Assembly (NCBI RefSeq): GCF_000311745.1
Contig: NZ_HE978532.1
Location: 256,930-316,197, forward strand
DNA: 59,268 nucleotides
Reading direction: 5' to 3'
Source: Anaerococcus obesiensis ph10
Lineage (GTDB): Bacteria > Bacillota > Clostridia > Tissierellales > Peptoniphilaceae
Each line of letters begins with the position of its first letter. The first letter of the stretch is position 1. The position numbers and the translations under genes are program-made. The notes beneath the pieces were generated by a model, which was given only the letters and a program-made list of their open reading frames with translations, had not been told where the DNA came from and did not search any database. Below, in pieces: positions 1 to 11,655 of this stretch.

Positions 1-226
1 TTACATTTTCAACAATCTTACCTTGTTCTTTCATATCATCTATCATATAGTCAAAGTCATCACTTAGTAGACCTGTTGTGTCATTGTTCATATATAAAAC
101 ATAAACTTCTTCAAGTGCTTTTTCGTCATTGATACCTTTTTCTATGCTCACAAGTGCTTTTATAAAATCCTTGTAGTTATCATTCATCATTTCTTCTAAG
201 TTTTCTCTAATATCTTTGTATTCCAT
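1..226 (-). CDS. Hypothetical ICE protein, C-terminus outside window
   Basis: An open frame starts with ATG at 226 behind a strong GGAGGAAATT ribosome binding site and is still open at base 1, giving at least 75 residues beginning MEYKDIRENLEEMMNDNYK. It is acidic and predicted helical with no recognisable catalytic motif. It lies directly downstream of the giant methylase-helicase gene, where Tn1549-type elements carry small proteins of unknown role. Function not recognised; the reading frame itself is well supported by its ribosome binding site. Confidence 0.7.
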   Translation of the reverse strand, partial: MEYKDIRENLEEMMNDNYKDFIKALVSIEKGINDEKALEEVYVLYMNNDTTGLLSDDFDYMIDDMKEQGKIVENV

Positions 227-241
227 AATTTCCTCCTTGTA

Positions 242-268
242 TTAAATAAGGAGAGCTTTTAGCCCTCC
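242..268 (-). terminator. Weak hairpin after the methylase-helicase gene
   Basis: On the minus strand GGAGGGCT and AGCTCTCC can pair around a three-base loop just after the stop codon at 270. It is followed by only a short T-rich stretch, so termination is likely partial and read-through into the gene at 226 is possible. Confidence 0.4.
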
Positions 269-269
269 T

Positions 270-3200
270 CTATCGTTCTTGTCCTTTTTTACTTTTTTCT
301 TGATTTCTATCTTTTTCTTCTTCTGATTTTAATTTTGATATTTGTCCCAATATTGATGGTTTCTCTTCTCTTGCGTGAAGATTATCCTCTACATCATAAG
401 TTGATTCAAAGTAATCACTATCTTTAAAATCATTGTCATACCTATCTGGTATTCCATCATTGTCAAGATCTTTTGCTAGTGGATCATAGAAGTTTCCATC
501 ATCATCTATTTCTAGTCCTAGTGCTTGTTTTAAATCTTCTTCATCTACTGATACCAGATCATCAAAACTTGACATCTTTATGGCTTCAGTCATATCTTTA
601 AGAGCTTGTGAATTGGATATATCTTCTTCTACAAAAGATTCTGTTCTAATAGCTACATTATCTACATACTGAGTCCATGTTTTTTCTTCCAAATTTACCT
701 CATATTGAATAGAGTGCTTCCCATCAGGTGTTTCTGTATAAGCAAGTCCTATATGGCTTAAATCAGGGTATAGTTTGTCAAAGTCTTCATAACTATTAGA
801 TTCTGAAAACTCGTAGTTAGAATAATCGACTATCGCCCTCTTTAAATTTTCTAATAATGGTGATTGGTTTTCTAATTCTTCGACTTCTCCCATATCTAAA
901 AGTTTATTAATCTCAGCTAGTCTTAGTATCTTATCCCTTAACTCATCTGCTCTTTCAAATGGTTTTGTCAATTCTACTTTGGCATTTTCTAAAGATTCTT
1001 TATAGTTTTGAAGATTTTGATTTAATCTTTCAAGTCTTGCAGGCATTTTTTCAATGGCATTATCAAGCCTTGTTATATTACCATCAGTAGAGTTTGAAAA
1101 CTCTCCGAAGTATTCGGCTTTTCCTAAAAGTTTAAAGGTATGAGTATTAGTCATAAAGTTATATGAAACTTGTAAGTCTAAATTTCTATATTTACCAATA
1201 ACCTTGCTATCATTTATCTTTACCTTTTTTATTTCTTCTAATAGCTTCTCTCCAGCTTCTTTCTTATCTAAAATTTTATTTGTCCCAAGACTGATTGAAG
1301 TGAATTTACTATCTCCTTCTCCTAATTTCTCAACACTTGCAATATCTTCTTTAACTGCTTGTATTTCCATTTCAGTTTTTAAAATACTTTGAGGATAAAT
1401 TTTATTTACCTTATCTTCAAGCTTATATTTATTAGACTTGTAGTTTGATTCCAACATTTTTAGTTTTGTAACTTCGTTATCTAAATCCATCTTTTCTTTA
1501 ATTAAAGGATTACCAGTAGCTAAAGCCTTAATTTCTGAATAAGATAGACTTGCCTCATCAACATCTTCAGCAACACGCACAGGTGTCTTGCTTGTCATTA
1601 TTTGTGATATGAATTTCTGCTTATTCTCTATTGTCTGCCACAAATAAGAATCAAAGGTATTCTCTGTGACATATCTAAAGATATTTACCTTATCATTATC
1701 ATTACCTTGACGAACAATTCTACCACTTCTTTGCTCTAGGTCAGACGGTCTCCATGGGACGTCTAAATCGTGTAAGGCTATTAATTTGTTTTGTACATTT
1801 GTACCTGCTCCCATTTTTTGAGTAGAGCCTAATAATACTCTTACTTCTCCTCTCCTTACTTTGGAGAATAATTCGTCTTTTTGTTTGTCTGTATCTGCTT
1901 CGTGGATAAAGGCTATTTCATCTTTTGGTATTCCCATATTCACTAGCTTATTTCTAATATCATCATAGATATTAAATTCTCCATCTCCTTTTGGTGTGGA
2001 CATATCCGAAAATACTAATTGAGTCGATGAATTTTCTTTTGTCTTATCCCAGATCGAAAAGATATTTTTAACGCATACATTAACCTTTGAATTAGGATCA
2101 TCGGGAAGTAGTGGATTTATTAATCTTTGGTCAAGAGCAAGTTTTTTACCATCATTTGTAATCTTTAACATATTATCTTCTGTTGGCTCGACCTGGTTAT
2201 TTCTAACTGCGTCAGCTCTTTCTGAAATAGCTTCTAATATTTCTTTTTGTTCCTCAGTAGGTTTCGTTTTAATAACTTCAAAATTTGCTTCTGGCACTGG
2301 CAAATTTAACATATCTGAAGTCTTTATATCTGCTACTTCTTTAAACATAGACATCAACTCTGGCAAGTTATAAAACTTTGAAAATCTTGTCTTTTGCCTA
2401 TATCCTGTGCCTTCTGGAGATAATTCAAAGGTGTTTTCTGTTTCTCCAAAAGTAGAAGCCCAAGCGTCAAAATGTTCTAATCCCCTTGCCTTTAAATCAT
2501 CATACTGAAGGTATCTTTGCATGGTATAAAGCTCTGTCATTGAATTTGATATTGGTGTACCAGTAGCAAATACAACGCCCTTTCCATCTGTCATTTCATC
2601 CATATACCTACATTTCATATACATATCCGAAGACTTAAAGGCTTCACTTTGACCGATACCCGCAACATTTCTCATCTTGGTATGCAAGAATAAGTTTTTG
2701 TAATTATGAGCTTCGTCTATAAATAACTTATCTACTCCTAGTTCTTCAAAGGTTATTACATCGTCTTTTTTAAAGTCATCATTTAATTTTTCAAGTCTTA
2801 CCAAGAGTTTCTTCTTTGTCTTTTCCAGTTGTTTTACTGTGAAATTTTCTCCTCTATTTCTTTTGTTCTCATCAATAAAGGAAACTATATCATCTATTTG
2901 GTCTTGTATATGCCTTACCTGGTATTCCTTGGACATTGGTATTTTTTCAAATTGAGAGTGTCCTATGATGACTGCATCATATTCTCCTGTTGCAATCCTA
3001 CCAATAAATCTTTTCCTATTTTTTGGTTGAAAGTCTTTTTTATCTGCCACCATAATATTTGCTGACGGATATAATTGCATAAACTCTCTCCCGATTTGAG
3101 TGATTAGATGGTTAGGAACTACAAATAATGATTTACTTGCAAGTCCTAACTTTTTAGATTCCATAGCAGAAGCTACCATTTCAAAAGTTTTTCCTGCTCC

Positions 3201-6200
3201 TACTACATGGGCAAGTAGTGTATTTCCACCATAAAGAGTCCTTGCAATGGCATTTTTCTGATGTTCTCGAAGTCTGATTTCAGTATTCATTCCATCAAAA
3301 GTTAAGTTAGAACCATCAAATTCTCTATTCCTAATTGAATTGAATTTTTCATTGTAAATTTTTTCTAGCCTATATCTTCTATCAGGATCTTCAAATATCC
3401 AATTCTTAAATTCTTCTTTAATCAGCTCTTGCTTTTGACTTGCAAGCATAGTTTCTTTTTTGTTTAATACAGAAGTCTTAGAACCATCATCATTTATTAC
3501 TTGGTCAAATACCTTTGTATCTTTTAGATTAAGAGCATTTTCAATTAGCTTATAGGCATTCACTCTACTTGTACCATAAGTCATGTTAGCAAGGTCATTA
3601 GTCGAGTCAACACTTTTACCTTCAATATTCCATTCACTTGTATGTGGCGAAAACCTAACATTTATATTCCACCTATCATAACCTGGCGTTTTTAAAAGAT
3701 TAAAAGTAAAGTCTTCTATATCTTTTTGAGGTATCCAAGTTGCTCCTAACCTTACATTTATATCAGAAGCAGTGAGTTCTTCAGGCATAACTTCTTGTAA
3801 TTTTTCTCTTTGATATTTGAGCTTGCCTAACTCGTTTAATAATGTATCTTTCTTTTCAGAAGGTGCTAAATCTATTACATTTTCAATTTCTCCTATATAT
3901 GAATTGAGATAACCAATCTTTTCTCTAATATTGCCACTTAGATACTCATCAGCCGATACATATGAAAAGTGAAAGGGATCGTCATTATTAAAGTTTTCAA
4001 AGGGCATTCTGTTATTTATTAGGTCTGTGTCCTTAATATCTAAAAAAATCTCGCCCTCAAGCTCACCAATTAAAGTATCCCTATCTTTATTAGTGATAGA
4101 TTCCATATATTCAAAATCTACATATCCTTTTTGTGAAACTGATAAAACTAAAGCTTCAAGAGAAGTATCTACATGGTCTACTACCTTTGCCTTTGTTATT
4201 GTTCTTTTTGAGAATATATCACTCTTAGCTTTGAAATTATCCTCATCATCAAGTATTTCTATTGATGAAACCAAAGAAAAGTTTGAGTCTTCCTTTAAGG
4301 CTCTAGTGTTTGATAAGGAGTTAATAAAGCCATGTTTCTTTGAAAAGTTATCATAGACCTCATTTAACTTTGCTTGTGACTCTTCTATTTCTTCGTCTGA
4401 AAAATCGTCCTTTTGCTTTTCTATTACATCTTTTAAAGCATTCATTACATCAAGATAATCTTTTATCTTTTCTTTATTTTTATCTGATATATTCTGCTTA
4501 ATTAATACTGAGTTTTCTCTTAGGTAGACTTCTTCATCAATGATGGTATAGGAAAAATTCTTAACATCATCTGTTGCTGGAAGACTTAATTCTTCATCTT
4601 CCAATAGCTCGACTTCTTCATATTTTGAGTTTGAAGATATTTCCTTACTTGCAAGATCCATTAAATCTTTTAGATTTTCGTCTTCTTTTTCATCACAAGT
4701 AATAGTATTTCCAAATCTTCCAGATATTTCTTTCATATCCCCTAATACCATCTGAGGATTATCTACAAAGTATTTATTGTAGGTCAAACCTTTATTATCA
4801 GTTGCTAGATGAATCCAATCGTCATCTCTTTCTATAACTGAATCTCTCTTTTTTAAGAAAATAATATCTGAAGTAACTTCTGTGCCAGCAAGTCCTTTAA
4901 ATGTTGTATTAGGAAGCCTCATAGCTCCTAAAAACTCACATCTTGCATTAATATATTTTCTAACGGATTCATCTTTTTTATCCATAGTTCCAGATGAGGT
5001 TATAAAGGCAATAATTCCTCCATTCCTTACCTTATCTATTGACTTTGCAAAAAAATAATCGTGAATCAGAAAATTATTTCTGTTATATTCACGATCGTTA
5101 ACTTTAAAATCTCCAAAGGGAACATTTCCTATTACCAAGTCAAAGAAATTATTTGAGAAGTTTGTTTCTTCAAAGCCTTTAATTTGAATATTAGCTTCAG
5201 GATAAAGTTCTCTTGCTATTCTTCCGCTTAGACTATCTTTTTCTACTCCATAGACTTTAGAGCCTTGTATTTCACTTGGCATATTACCAATGAAGTTACC
5301 AACTCCTGCAGCTGGTTCAAGAATATTTCCAGTCTTAAAACCCATATCTGTTAGAGTCTTATATATTCCATCCATTACCTCTCTAGGTGTATAAAACGAT
5401 GTTAAGGTAGACTCTTTAGCATTTAAATACTCTTCATTTGTTAGATTTTCTTTTAAAATGTTTCTTGCTTCAAGCCATTGCCCTCCCTTTTCTTCATCGA
5501 AGACATCGGCAAGACCTCCCCAACCCAGATAATCAGCCAGATATGCTTGTTCATACTCTCTTGGACTCCTATTTTCATTTTCAAGTCTTTTTAGCATTTT
5601 AATAGCTTTGATATTTTTATCTAGTCTTTCTGATGGTGTAAGGTATTCTGAGTAGATATGATTTTTCAAGTCATAATTTCTAGCAAAACTTAGTCTTTCC
5701 TTATTAGGTTCATAGCCTAGATTCTTTAAATCTTCTTTACCCCTCAATAAGTTTTCGGCTGCTTCTCTTGGAACATTGTATCTATCCATCATTTGGTCAA
5801 TTTCAAGATTGTGGTTATCTATAAAGCTTTCTTGCTCTACTTGTCTTTCAATTTGTTTTTCATGCTCAGATAATTTGTATATCTCATAATTTCCACTATC
5901 TAAAAGGTCATCAATCTTTCTACTTTCTTCAAATGTTTCACCCTTATATAAAGGATATTCTTCCCCATTAATTTCTACTTTAGTTCCAGTTTCAATCAAG
6001 TTAATTCCATCAAAGATCTTCTCATCTTCTAAAATAAATTCTTTTCCAACTTTTACTGCTAGTTTTTCTGATGTTTGACTTAGATTTTCAAAGATTTCTT
6101 CAAGGTATGAATCGTTTCTATATGGAATTACTTCCGAACCCCTAATCATACCTCCCATGTATTCCATATTATCTCTAATGGTTACAGTTTTAAGTCCTCC

Positions 6201-7913
6201 ACTTAGTTCATCAAAATCTGTAATTGTAAAGTCCTTATCTTTATATCTAACCTGATCGCCTATCTTAAATTTAGGCTCTATCTTTTCCTTAATTTCTTCT
6301 TGTAGAAATTTTTCCTCACTTAGGGCAACTTGTTCTTCTAAATATGAAAATTCACGCTCATTTACTTCTTCACCATCACCAAGATCAATCCTATAGTGTT
6401 CGACAACTTCGCCGTCTACATAGTGGTCAAAATAGAATTTGAAATATCCGATATAATCATCTGTCATTTCTCCAAATTCATTTTCTCCAAGAGTTTGATT
6501 ATGGTCTTTAACATCTATATCTTTTTGTCTTAGGACATTTATTAATTCTTTGGTTACTATCTGTCCACTATAATCAGGAACTAATTCGTGGTTTTCATTA
6601 AATTCTACAATCCAATAATCTTTTCTATCTTCAGTGTTTTTGCCATCAAAAAAAGAAGCTTCATCAGCTTCCTTTTCTTGGCTTATTTCATTTTCTAAGC
6701 TTCCACGTATTCCTTGATTGCCATTCTCTTCACTGTTGCCATCAAGTTGTTCATCTGTCCTTGGTATTGCTCTGGATTCTCTCTCATCATCTTCTCTGTC
6801 AATCCTTGTGCTTTCATCATCTTGACTTTCTCTCTCTTGATAAAGTCCACTGCCTGATTCTGAATTTCCTTCAGGTGGTTCAAAAGTGTTTTCTCCTCGT
6901 ACATTTTCTGAAGTTTCTTCCAGTTCTCCATGTCCTCGCTCCCTACTAGGTAAGACAGTCTTAGAACTGCGTATGTTGGATTCGGAAATCTCTCCATAAA
7001 TTCCAGATCCTTCTCCATCATGTCCAAGGTTTTCTCTTCGATCTTCATCGCTATTTCCTCTGTCGCTTCCATCTGTGAAAACTCGTCCATCTCTACTTCT
7101 TGACCTATCATCTCGTCTATATAAATCATCTTGACCTCCTCTATCTTCATTTATATTTTCTATATCTCTATTATAGTCGGCACCGGCCCTTTCTGTCAGC
7201 AGCCTAGCACGATCCATTTCCTTAGATTTTTCTATTGTGCTATCTATAATATCTTCGCTAACCCTTGATATTACAAGACCTATCTGTTCTAAAGAAATTG
7301 TATTTATCCTAGAAAAATTATTTTTTAAATTTTCCATATCCATAGGATAGACTGTATTAAACCTATTAGCTACCGCATAGGATATTGAGTCTCTAATAAA
7401 TTTTTCAAAGCTAAGTCTATCCTCTATATCTATCCTCAAATCAGCAAGAGCCAATTTAATGTATTCATCTCCATAAATTCGACTTAAAGAAAATATATTT
7501 TCATTAAGTGAATCACTAGATTCAAATGAAAAATCTCTTATTATTTCTTTTAAAGCCTCGTTATGGTTTTCGTGGTCAAACTGCCATAAGCTAACCTCAT
7601 TAATATTCCTATTCATTGATGTGGTCTGACTAATATCAAAAATGTATGAAACTTTTTTGTTTATATCACTTCCAACTAAAATTGGAATACCCTTTTGCCC
7701 CCTCATAACAACTCTACCAAAATATTTCTTCCACATATCAAAGGTCGCACAAGCTCTAGCTTCAGGTTCCTTGTTATATATACTTAACTGGCTTGAAAAA
7801 TCATATTTCTGATTATTGCCTATAACTTTTAATAGCTTTAAATATTCTTTTTCATCTTGTAACACTTCATACTTTATAGCTTCTTGTATATTCTTAAAAT
7901 CATTTACTTGCAT
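270..7913 (-). CDS. Giant DNA methylase / SNF2-type helicase of Tn1549-like ICEs
   Basis: A 2547-residue protein. The N-terminus (about residues 25-80) resembles the ArdC-type domain found at the start of these ICE proteins. Residues about 170-420 are a low-complexity R/D/E/S/G linker. An N6-adenine methylase-like domain follows, with motif [10 protein letters not shown] near 869 and the motif IV variant GNVPFGDF near 932. A superfamily 2 helicase domain comes next: Walker A HVVGAGKT near 1571, DEAH in FIDEAHNYK near 1733, ATGTPISNS, and motif [12 protein letters not shown] near 2064. Coiled-coil segments follow, and the tail carries a calcium-loop-like [19 protein letters not shown]. The start at 7913 has a GGAGGTAGAG site and overlaps the end of the upstream methyltransferase gene by 14 bases. 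The family is conserved in Tn1549-type ICEs and is thought to act on element DNA during maintenance or transfer; its exact role is not established. The linker is overprinted by a TnpV-like frame at 6695-7150. Confidence 0.9.
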   Translation of the reverse strand: MQVNDFKNIQEAIKYEVLQDEKEYLKLLKVIGNNQKYDFSSQLSIYNKEPEARACATFDMWKKYFGRVVMRGQKGIPILVGSDINKKVSYIFDISQTTSMNRNINEVSLWQFDHENHNEALKEIIRDFSFESSDSLNENIFSLSRIYGDEYIKLALADLRIDIEDRLSFEKFIRDSISYAVANRFNTVYPMDMENLKNNFSRINTISLEQIGLVISRVSEDIIDSTIEKSKEMDRARLLTERAGADYNRDIENINEDRGGQDDLYRRDDRSRSRDGRVFTDGSDRGNSDEDRRENLGHDGEGSGIYGEISESNIRSSKTVLPSRERGHGELEETSENVRGENTFEPPEGNSESGSGLYQERESQDDESTRIDREDDERESRAIPRTDEQLDGNSEENGNQGIRGSLENEISQEKEADEASFFDGKNTEDRKDYWIVEFNENHELVPDYSGQIVTKELINVLRQKDIDVKDHNQTLGENEFGEMTDDYIGYFKFYFDHYVDGEVVEHYRIDLGDGEEVNEREFSYLEEQVALSEEKFLQEEIKEKIEPKFKIGDQVRYKDKDFTITDFDELSGGLKTVTIRDNMEYMGGMIRGSEVIPYRNDSYLEEIFENLSQTSEKLAVKVGKEFILEDEKIFDGINLIETGTKVEINGEEYPLYKGETFEESRKIDDLLDSGNYEIYKLSEHEKQIERQVEQESFIDNHNLEIDQMMDRYNVPREAAENLLRGKEDLKNLGYEPNKERLSFARNYDLKNHIYSEYLTPSERLDKNIKAIKMLKRLENENRSPREYEQAYLADYLGWGGLADVFDEEKGGQWLEARNILKENLTNEEYLNAKESTLTSFYTPREVMDGIYKTLTDMGFKTGNILEPAAGVGNFIGNMPSEIQGSKVYGVEKDSLSGRIARELYPEANIQIKGFEETNFSNNFFDLVIGNVPFGDFKVNDREYNRNNFLIHDYFFAKSIDKVRNGGIIAFITSSGTMDKKDESVRKYINARCEFLGAMRLPNTTFKGLAGTEVTSDIIFLKKRDSVIERDDDWIHLATDNKGLTYNKYFVDNPQMVLGDMKEISGRFGNTITCDEKEDENLKDLMDLASKEISSNSKYEEVELLEDEELSLPATDDVKNFSYTIIDEEVYLRENSVLIKQNISDKNKEKIKDYLDVMNALKDVIEKQKDDFSDEEIEESQAKLNEVYDNFSKKHGFINSLSNTRALKEDSNFSLVSSIEILDDEDNFKAKSDIFSKRTITKAKVVDHVDTSLEALVLSVSQKGYVDFEYMESITNKDRDTLIGELEGEIFLDIKDTDLINNRMPFENFNNDDPFHFSYVSADEYLSGNIREKIGYLNSYIGEIENVIDLAPSEKKDTLLNELGKLKYQREKLQEVMPEELTASDINVRLGATWIPQKDIEDFTFNLLKTPGYDRWNINVRFSPHTSEWNIEGKSVDSTNDLANMTYGTSRVNAYKLIENALNLKDTKVFDQVINDDGSKTSVLNKKETMLASQKQELIKEEFKNWIFEDPDRRYRLEKIYNEKFNSIRNREFDGSNLTFDGMNTEIRLREHQKNAIARTLYGGNTLLAHVVGAGKTFEMVASAMESKKLGLASKSLFVVPNHLITQIGREFMQLYPSANIMVADKKDFQPKNRKRFIGRIATGEYDAVIIGHSQFEKIPMSKEYQVRHIQDQIDDIVSFIDENKRNRGENFTVKQLEKTKKKLLVRLEKLNDDFKKDDVITFEELGVDKLFIDEAHNYKNLFLHTKMRNVAGIGQSEAFKSSDMYMKCRYMDEMTDGKGVVFATGTPISNSMTELYTMQRYLQYDDLKARGLEHFDAWASTFGETENTFELSPEGTGYRQKTRFSKFYNLPELMSMFKEVADIKTSDMLNLPVPEANFEVIKTKPTEEQKEILEAISERADAVRNNQVEPTEDNMLKITNDGKKLALDQRLINPLLPDDPNSKVNVCVKNIFSIWDKTKENSSTQLVFSDMSTPKGDGEFNIYDDIRNKLVNMGIPKDEIAFIHEADTDKQKDELFSKVRRGEVRVLLGSTQKMGAGTNVQNKLIALHDLDVPWRPSDLEQRSGRIVRQGNDNDKVNIFRYVTENTFDSYLWQTIENKQKFISQIMTSKTPVRVAEDVDEASLSYSEIKALATGNPLIKEKMDLDNEVTKLKMLESNYKSNKYKLEDKVNKIYPQSILKTEMEIQAVKEDIASVEKLGEGDSKFTSISLGTNKILDKKEAGEKLLEEIKKVKINDSKVIGKYRNLDLQVSYNFMTNTHTFKLLGKAEYFGEFSNSTDGNITRLDNAIEKMPARLERLNQNLQNYKESLENAKVELTKPFERADELRDKILRLAEINKLLDMGEVEELENQSPLLENLKRAIVDYSNYEFSESNSYEDFDKLYPDLSHIGLAYTETPDGKHSIQYEVNLEEKTWTQYVDNVAIRTESFVEEDISNSQALKDMTEAIKMSSFDDLVSVDEEDLKQALGLEIDDDGNFYDPLAKDLDNDGIPDRYDNDFKDSDYFESTYDVEDNLHAREEKPSILGQISKLKSEEEKDRNQEKSKKGQER
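6695..7150 (-). CDS. tnpV: TnpV-like protein in an alternate frame inside the methylase-helicase gene
   Basis: A 151-codon frame, shifted by one base from the giant gene on the same strand, encodes a protein that looks genuine. The last 60 residues contain [30 protein letters not shown] and a short acidic end, matching the TnpV pattern (YLxxIxxQAxxM, GVTEELK, AMNNIRNRAxEIV) of Tn4451-type elements in order and spacing. The preceding segment [12 protein letters not shown] fits the tyrosine/leucine-rich middle of TnpV. The other frame here is a low-complexity arginine, glutamate and serine linker, as expected when a second frame is the constrained one. The real start codon is uncertain, since several internal ATGs exist and no strong ribosome binding site was identified. 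TnpV function is unknown. The alternative is a chance open frame, which the ordered motif match argues against. Confidence 0.6.
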   Translation of the reverse strand: MKIEEVKMIYIDEMIGQEVEMDEFSQMEATEEIAMKIEEKTLDMMEKDLEFMERFPNPTYAVLRLSYLVGSEDMENWKKLQKMYEEKTLLNHLKEIQNQAVDFIKREKVKMMKAQGLTEKMMRENPEQYQGQMNNLMATVKRMAIKEYVEA

Positions 7914-8865
7914 TCTCTACCTCCATTCTATAAATTTCTTTTATAATAGCCATTAAAACATCAACCACAATAGAATTGCCGGCCTGCTTATATAGTTTAC
8001 TTGAAGTACAATTTTTTCTTCTTGGATGCACTTCTTCTAATTTATCCATATCACTATCATCAAAACCCATGAGTCTTAAACATTCTCTTTCTGTTAAATA
8101 CCTATATTTACCATTTCCAATATCTATTATTCCTGAATTAGGAACTCTCATCTGTTTTGTAGAAATAGTATAAGAAAAATCTTTAATCACTTTGAGTCGC
8201 CCTCTAAAACTATTATCTATGCCTTTATTTAAAGATTTCAGCATATAAGGTTGGGTCATTGTATAAAGTTCACTTACATCCTTTTCTAAAAAATCACTTA
8301 GTGGTCTTGTTTCTTTCCTCTCCAATTTATTAAAAGAAAAGTTATTTGCTCCAAGACATGAAACAACAAATATCCTCTCCCTTTTTTGAGGTATCCCAAA
8401 GTCCATTGCATTTAAGATTTCATACTTGCTTTCATATCCAAGGTCTTCTAGATCCTTTAGATAAATAAAAAAGGAGTCCCTCATATTTCTATCAAGGACT
8501 CCCTTTACATTTTCCCAAATTATCCATTTAGGTTTTTCTTTCATTTCTTTAATTATTCTAATGGTTTCAAATAGTAGGCTTGATCTAGTTCCTGAATTCT
8601 TTACTCCTCCTTGCTTTTTTCCTATTCTTGAAAAGTCTTGGCAAGGACTTCCATGCATAATTAAGTCTATCTTTTCATTAGGACCTTTATATCCTACTAC
8701 TGATTTTGGCTTATAATCTTCTCCATAAAGTGCGTTGTATGATTTAACACAAGCCTTATCTATTTCTACATAATCAACAACTTCATAAGGTATCTTTAAA
8801 TTAACAAAAGCCTTTCTAATAGCACCTATGCCACCGAAAAGCTCTAGTATTTTTACCTTATTCAT
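7900..8865 (-). CDS. C5-cytosine DNA methyltransferase
   Basis: A 321-residue protein with all core Dcm-type motifs: motif [14 protein letters not shown] near residue 8, catalytic motif [11 protein letters not shown] near 75 (Cys nucleophile), ENVKG near 116 (motif VI), QKRERIF (motif VIII), [14 protein letters not shown] (motif IX) and [12 protein letters not shown] (motif X). It transfers a methyl group from S-adenosylmethionine to cytosine. The length is near the minimum for the family, so the target recognition region between motifs VIII and IX is compact. The gene overlaps topB by 8 bases upstream and the methylase-helicase by 14 bases downstream, indicating one translationally coupled operon. 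No partner restriction enzyme is adjacent, so it is best read as an orphan methylase that may protect the element from host restriction on transfer. Confidence 0.93.
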   Translation of the reverse strand: MNKVKILELFGGIGAIRKAFVNLKIPYEVVDYVEIDKACVKSYNALYGEDYKPKSVVGYKGPNEKIDLIMHGSPCQDFSRIGKKQGGVKNSGTRSSLLFETIRIIKEMKEKPKWIIWENVKGVLDRNMRDSFFIYLKDLEDLGYESKYEILNAMDFGIPQKRERIFVVSCLGANNFSFNKLERKETRPLSDFLEKDVSELYTMTQPYMLKSLNKGIDNSFRGRLKVIKDFSYTISTKQMRVPNSGIIDIGNGKYRYLTERECLRLMGFDDSDMDKLEEVHPRRKNCTSSKLYKQAGNSIVVDVLMAIIKEIYRMEVENASK

Positions 8866-10579
8866 TTAGATTATTCTTGTACCTATCTACAAGCTCCCTT
8901 ATACTATCTTCTATTTCTCTTAAAAAGTCTTCTTTATCAACTTCGCCAGAGCTAATATTTGCAAGTTTCATTTCCCATTCAGATGTTGTTTCTGCCGACT
9001 TAAACTTATCCTCTACAATTGATACAAGCCTATTGCCTTTTTCTGTTACAAGTAAATTTTTCTTATCTCTTCTTATAAGGTCCTTATGGATAAGATTTTC
9101 AATAATTCCTGCTCTTGTAGCTGGTGTTCCTAAGCCTTTTCTCTCTACTTCTATATCTTTATCCAAGGATTCTACTCCTGCATTCTCCATAGCCTTTAAA
9201 AGTGTATTTTCATTATAATGACTTGGAGCTTTGGTAAATTTCTCCGATATATTTTTAGAAGTTAGCTTAATTTTATCTCCAGTCTTTACATCTGGTAATT
9301 CATTTTCTTGTCTTTCCTTTCCATAAGCCTTTAGGTACTTTGTATAACCTTCATCGATTATAGTCTTGCCACTTGCATTGAAGTTAAACTTGTCATATTC
9401 ATATCTGATTTTTCTACTAGATTCCTTTAAGTTATCCGAGCATGAAGCAAGTAATTTATCCTTAATTAGATTATAGATTTTGCTTTCTTTATCAGATAAA
9501 TCTTTGGATTTTCCAATGCCTGATATAGTAGGAATAATTGCATAGTGGTCTGTAACTTTAGATGAATTAAAAATAGACTTGAAATTTGATTCATTGATTT
9601 TAAAATCTTTTTCAAGTCCTTCTAATAATTCTTTCATAGTATTAACCATGTCATCGGTTAAATATCTACTATCTGTTCTTGGATATGTGATTAGCTTCTT
9701 TTCATATAAAGCTTGTGCCAGATTTAAAGTGTCATTTGCTGAATATCCAAAATATTTATTTGCTTCTCTTTGTAAGGTAGTGAGATCATAAGGCTTATCT
9801 GGTTTTATAATTATTTCTTTATCTTCTACCTCTGTAATAACTATTTCATCTTCTAGCAAGTTTAAAAGTTGCTCTGCAACTTCAATTCTATCAATCCTAT
9901 CTGATACAAGCTTCAATCCTCCATAAGATAGGTCAACTGTATAATATTTTTGCTTCTTAAATAGGTTTATTTCACTATCCCTTTTAGCTATCAAATATAG
10001 AGTTGGTGTTTGTACTCTACCAACTGAATATGTTTCCTTGTAAATGCAAGAATAAAGCCTACTTAAATTCATTCCTACCAGCCAATCAGCAATTGCTCTT
10101 GCACTTGCTGATCTATATAAGTCTTCAAAGTTTTCCCCGTCTTTAAGATTTCTAAAGCCATCTTTAATAGCTTTGTTTTCCATTGAAGATATCCAAAGTC
10201 TTTGAATCTTCTTCTTACATTTAGCTTGATTATATACAAGCCTGAAGATAAGTTCTCCTTCTCTTCCAGCATCACAAGCATTTATAACTGTGTCGATGTT
10301 CTTATCGTTTAAAAGTTTTTTCAAAACTCCATATTGTTTTTTAGTGTTTTTAGATACTTCATAAATATATTCCTCTGGGATTATAGGAAGAGTGTCTATT
10401 GTCCATTTCTTCCATTTTTCGTCTATCTTATCTGGACTTGCCATTTGAATTAAATGACCTACACACCAAGAAACAATGTATCCATTCCCCTCATAATATC
10501 CGTTTTTTCTTGTTCTTGCTCCAATTACTTTTGCAATTGTAACTGCTACACTTGGCTTTTCTGCTATTACTAATTTCAT
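8858..10579 (-). CDS. topB: DNA topoisomerase III, ICE type
   Basis: A 573-residue type IA topoisomerase. The TOPRIM domain begins at residue 1 with KLVIAEKPSVA, and the acidic pair is in NACDAGREGELIF near 100. The active-site tyrosine lies in LITYPRTDSRYL near 300. A C-terminal GLGTPATRAGII motif is present. It lacks the C-terminal zinc-finger extensions of long chromosomal TopB proteins, as is usual for conjugative element copies. It likely relaxes or decatenates element DNA during transfer or replication. The start has a GGAGGTATGA site. A rho-independent hairpin sits immediately upstream in its leader, so expression may depend on termination read-through or on its own promoter. Confidence 0.93.
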   Translation of the reverse strand: MKLVIAEKPSVAVTIAKVIGARTRKNGYYEGNGYIVSWCVGHLIQMASPDKIDEKWKKWTIDTLPIIPEEYIYEVSKNTKKQYGVLKKLLNDKNIDTVINACDAGREGELIFRLVYNQAKCKKKIQRLWISSMENKAIKDGFRNLKDGENFEDLYRSASARAIADWLVGMNLSRLYSCIYKETYSVGRVQTPTLYLIAKRDSEINLFKKQKYYTVDLSYGGLKLVSDRIDRIEVAEQLLNLLEDEIVITEVEDKEIIIKPDKPYDLTTLQREANKYFGYSANDTLNLAQALYEKKLITYPRTDSRYLTDDMVNTMKELLEGLEKDFKINESNFKSIFNSSKVTDHYAIIPTISGIGKSKDLSDKESKIYNLIKDKLLASCSDNLKESSRKIRYEYDKFNFNASGKTIIDEGYTKYLKAYGKERQENELPDVKTGDKIKLTSKNISEKFTKAPSHYNENTLLKAMENAGVESLDKDIEVERKGLGTPATRAGIIENLIHKDLIRRDKKNLLVTEKGNRLVSIVEDKFKSAETTSEWEMKLANISSGEVDKEDFLREIEDSIRELVDRYKNNLNE

Positions 10580-10594
10580 TCATACCTCCATAAA

Positions 10595-10626
10595 TAAAAA
10601 AAGAGCGAAAGATTTCTCTCTCGCTC
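10595..10626 (-). terminator. Rho-independent terminator in the topB leader
   Basis: On the minus strand GAGCGAGAGA and TCTTTCGCTC pair (one mismatch) around a four-base loop and are followed by seven T residues. It lies 16 bases before the topB ATG and downstream of abiEii, so it either ends the abiE transcript or acts as an attenuator for topB. Confidence 0.8.
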
Positions 10627-10633
10627 AAAGTTT

Positions 10634-10665
10634 TTCTCCCGAATAATATATTATTTTCGGGAGAA
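10634..10665. promoter_or_regulatory. Palindrome matching the abiE operator, downstream of abiEii
   Basis: TTCTCCCGAA at 10634-10643 and its exact complement TTCGGGAGAA at 10656-10665 enclose a 12-base AT-rich spacer. The same arms form the operator-like palindrome upstream of abiEi at 12271-12304. It probably is a second AbiEi binding site, placed between the toxin gene and topB; it could also simply be a copy left by insertion of the cassette. Confidence 0.55.
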
Positions 10666-10671
10666 TTCTAT

Positions 10672-11655
10672 TTACTTATTAATTTCTTTTTCTAGTTCTT
10701 GAAGAACTTTTATAATCTCTTCAAAGTTTGGATATTCTCCATATATCATTTCTGACATAGCCTTATAATCTTTTTCTATTTCAGAAAATCGGTAGTCTCT
10801 TGGGACTAATTTTAATCTACCATTTAATGCATCTTCATACTTTGCCCACTTCCTAGGATAAAATTTCATTTTAAATTCAGTCACTTTCTTTAATAACTCC
10901 TTGTCATCTAAGGCTTTGTTCTTAAAATCTGAATTTGCTATTTTATATAGGTCATAAAAGTGTCTTGCATACCTATGTGGCATAGGAGAAGATTCTGGTC
11001 TATTTGCTTCGTGGTGTAAAATAGTTGCCTTTTCCCAAAAAGTTCTCTCTGGTGATACTGTTCTTATATTAGTTTTTTCTTTAAATACATTTGGATATGC
11101 TTCACTGATTATTGGTGAAATTTTAACTCCAATTGCAGGTGTCCATGCTGCAAGACTTCCTATTTCGAGTCTTATATTTTGTGTCAAATAATTAGATTCA
11201 AAGATTTTAGGATATTTACATAGAATTGTTTGTGGATCAAGAGTATCAATCATAAATTCAAAGTCCATGTCCTTGAAATCTTGTTCTAAGACTTTTAATA
11301 ATTCATCTCTTAAAAAGATTTCAGTCTTTTCATTGACTTCTTTGTTGAATTTATCCTGTTTAGTATTTGATCTTTCTAACCAAGGTTCTTTTTCTTCGTA
11401 ACCTAATACTCGCCAATCTAAGATTAGATCTATATCTTCAGAAAATCTTTCTATAAGTCCAAAGCATTTTGAAAGTGATGTTCCTCCTTTAAAGGTAAAA
11501 TATTCCCTCCATTTGTTTTCATTAAATAGATAATCTAAGATAAAAGTAACCCAATAGTCCTTTTCAATAACTGCCTCAGATATATTTCTCTTTCTGGCTG
11601 TATTTACCATTAAAACTCTTAAGTCTTCTTTGTTTTCTATATAAAACTTATTCAT
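10672..11655 (-). CDS. abiEii: AbiEii/AbiGii-type nucleotidyltransferase toxin
   Basis: The diagnostic nucleotidyltransferase signature is present near residues 55-75: FKGGTSLSKCFG followed by RFSEDIDL. With the start at 11655 the protein has 327 residues, within the family range. This start is preferred over an upstream in-frame ATG at 11667 because GAGGG lies six bases before it and the gene then overlaps the antitoxin stop by 8 bases, typical for this pair. AbiEii is the toxin of a type IV toxin-antitoxin module known from abortive phage defence and from stabilising mobile elements. Here it stands within the ICE transfer region, between topB and the CD1107-like gene, so both element maintenance and phage exclusion are plausible. 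Confidence 0.9.
   Translation of the reverse strand: MNKFYIENKEDLRVLMVNTARKRNISEAVIEKDYWVTFILDYLFNENKWREYFTFKGGTSLSKCFGLIERFSEDIDLILDWRVLGYEEKEPWLERSNTKQDKFNKEVNEKTEIFLRDELLKVLEQDFKDMDFEFMIDTLDPQTILCKYPKIFESNYLTQNIRLEIGSLAAWTPAIGVKISPIISEAYPNVFKEKTNIRTVSPERTFWEKATILHHEANRPESSPMPHRYARHFYDLYKIANSDFKNKALDDKELLKKVTEFKMKFYPRKWAKYEDALNGRLKLVPRDYRFSEIEKDYKAMSEMIYGEYPNFEEIIKVLQELEKEINK

Noticed and set aside
4027..4356. 109-codon plus-strand frame opposite the methylase-helicase
   Set aside because: Antisense shadow of an acidic and lysine-rich coding region; no start signal.
6695..7150. Dismissal of the alternate frame as a shadow of the helicase gene
   Set aside because: The ordered match to TnpV motifs is too specific for chance, so it is kept as a feature with moderate confidence.
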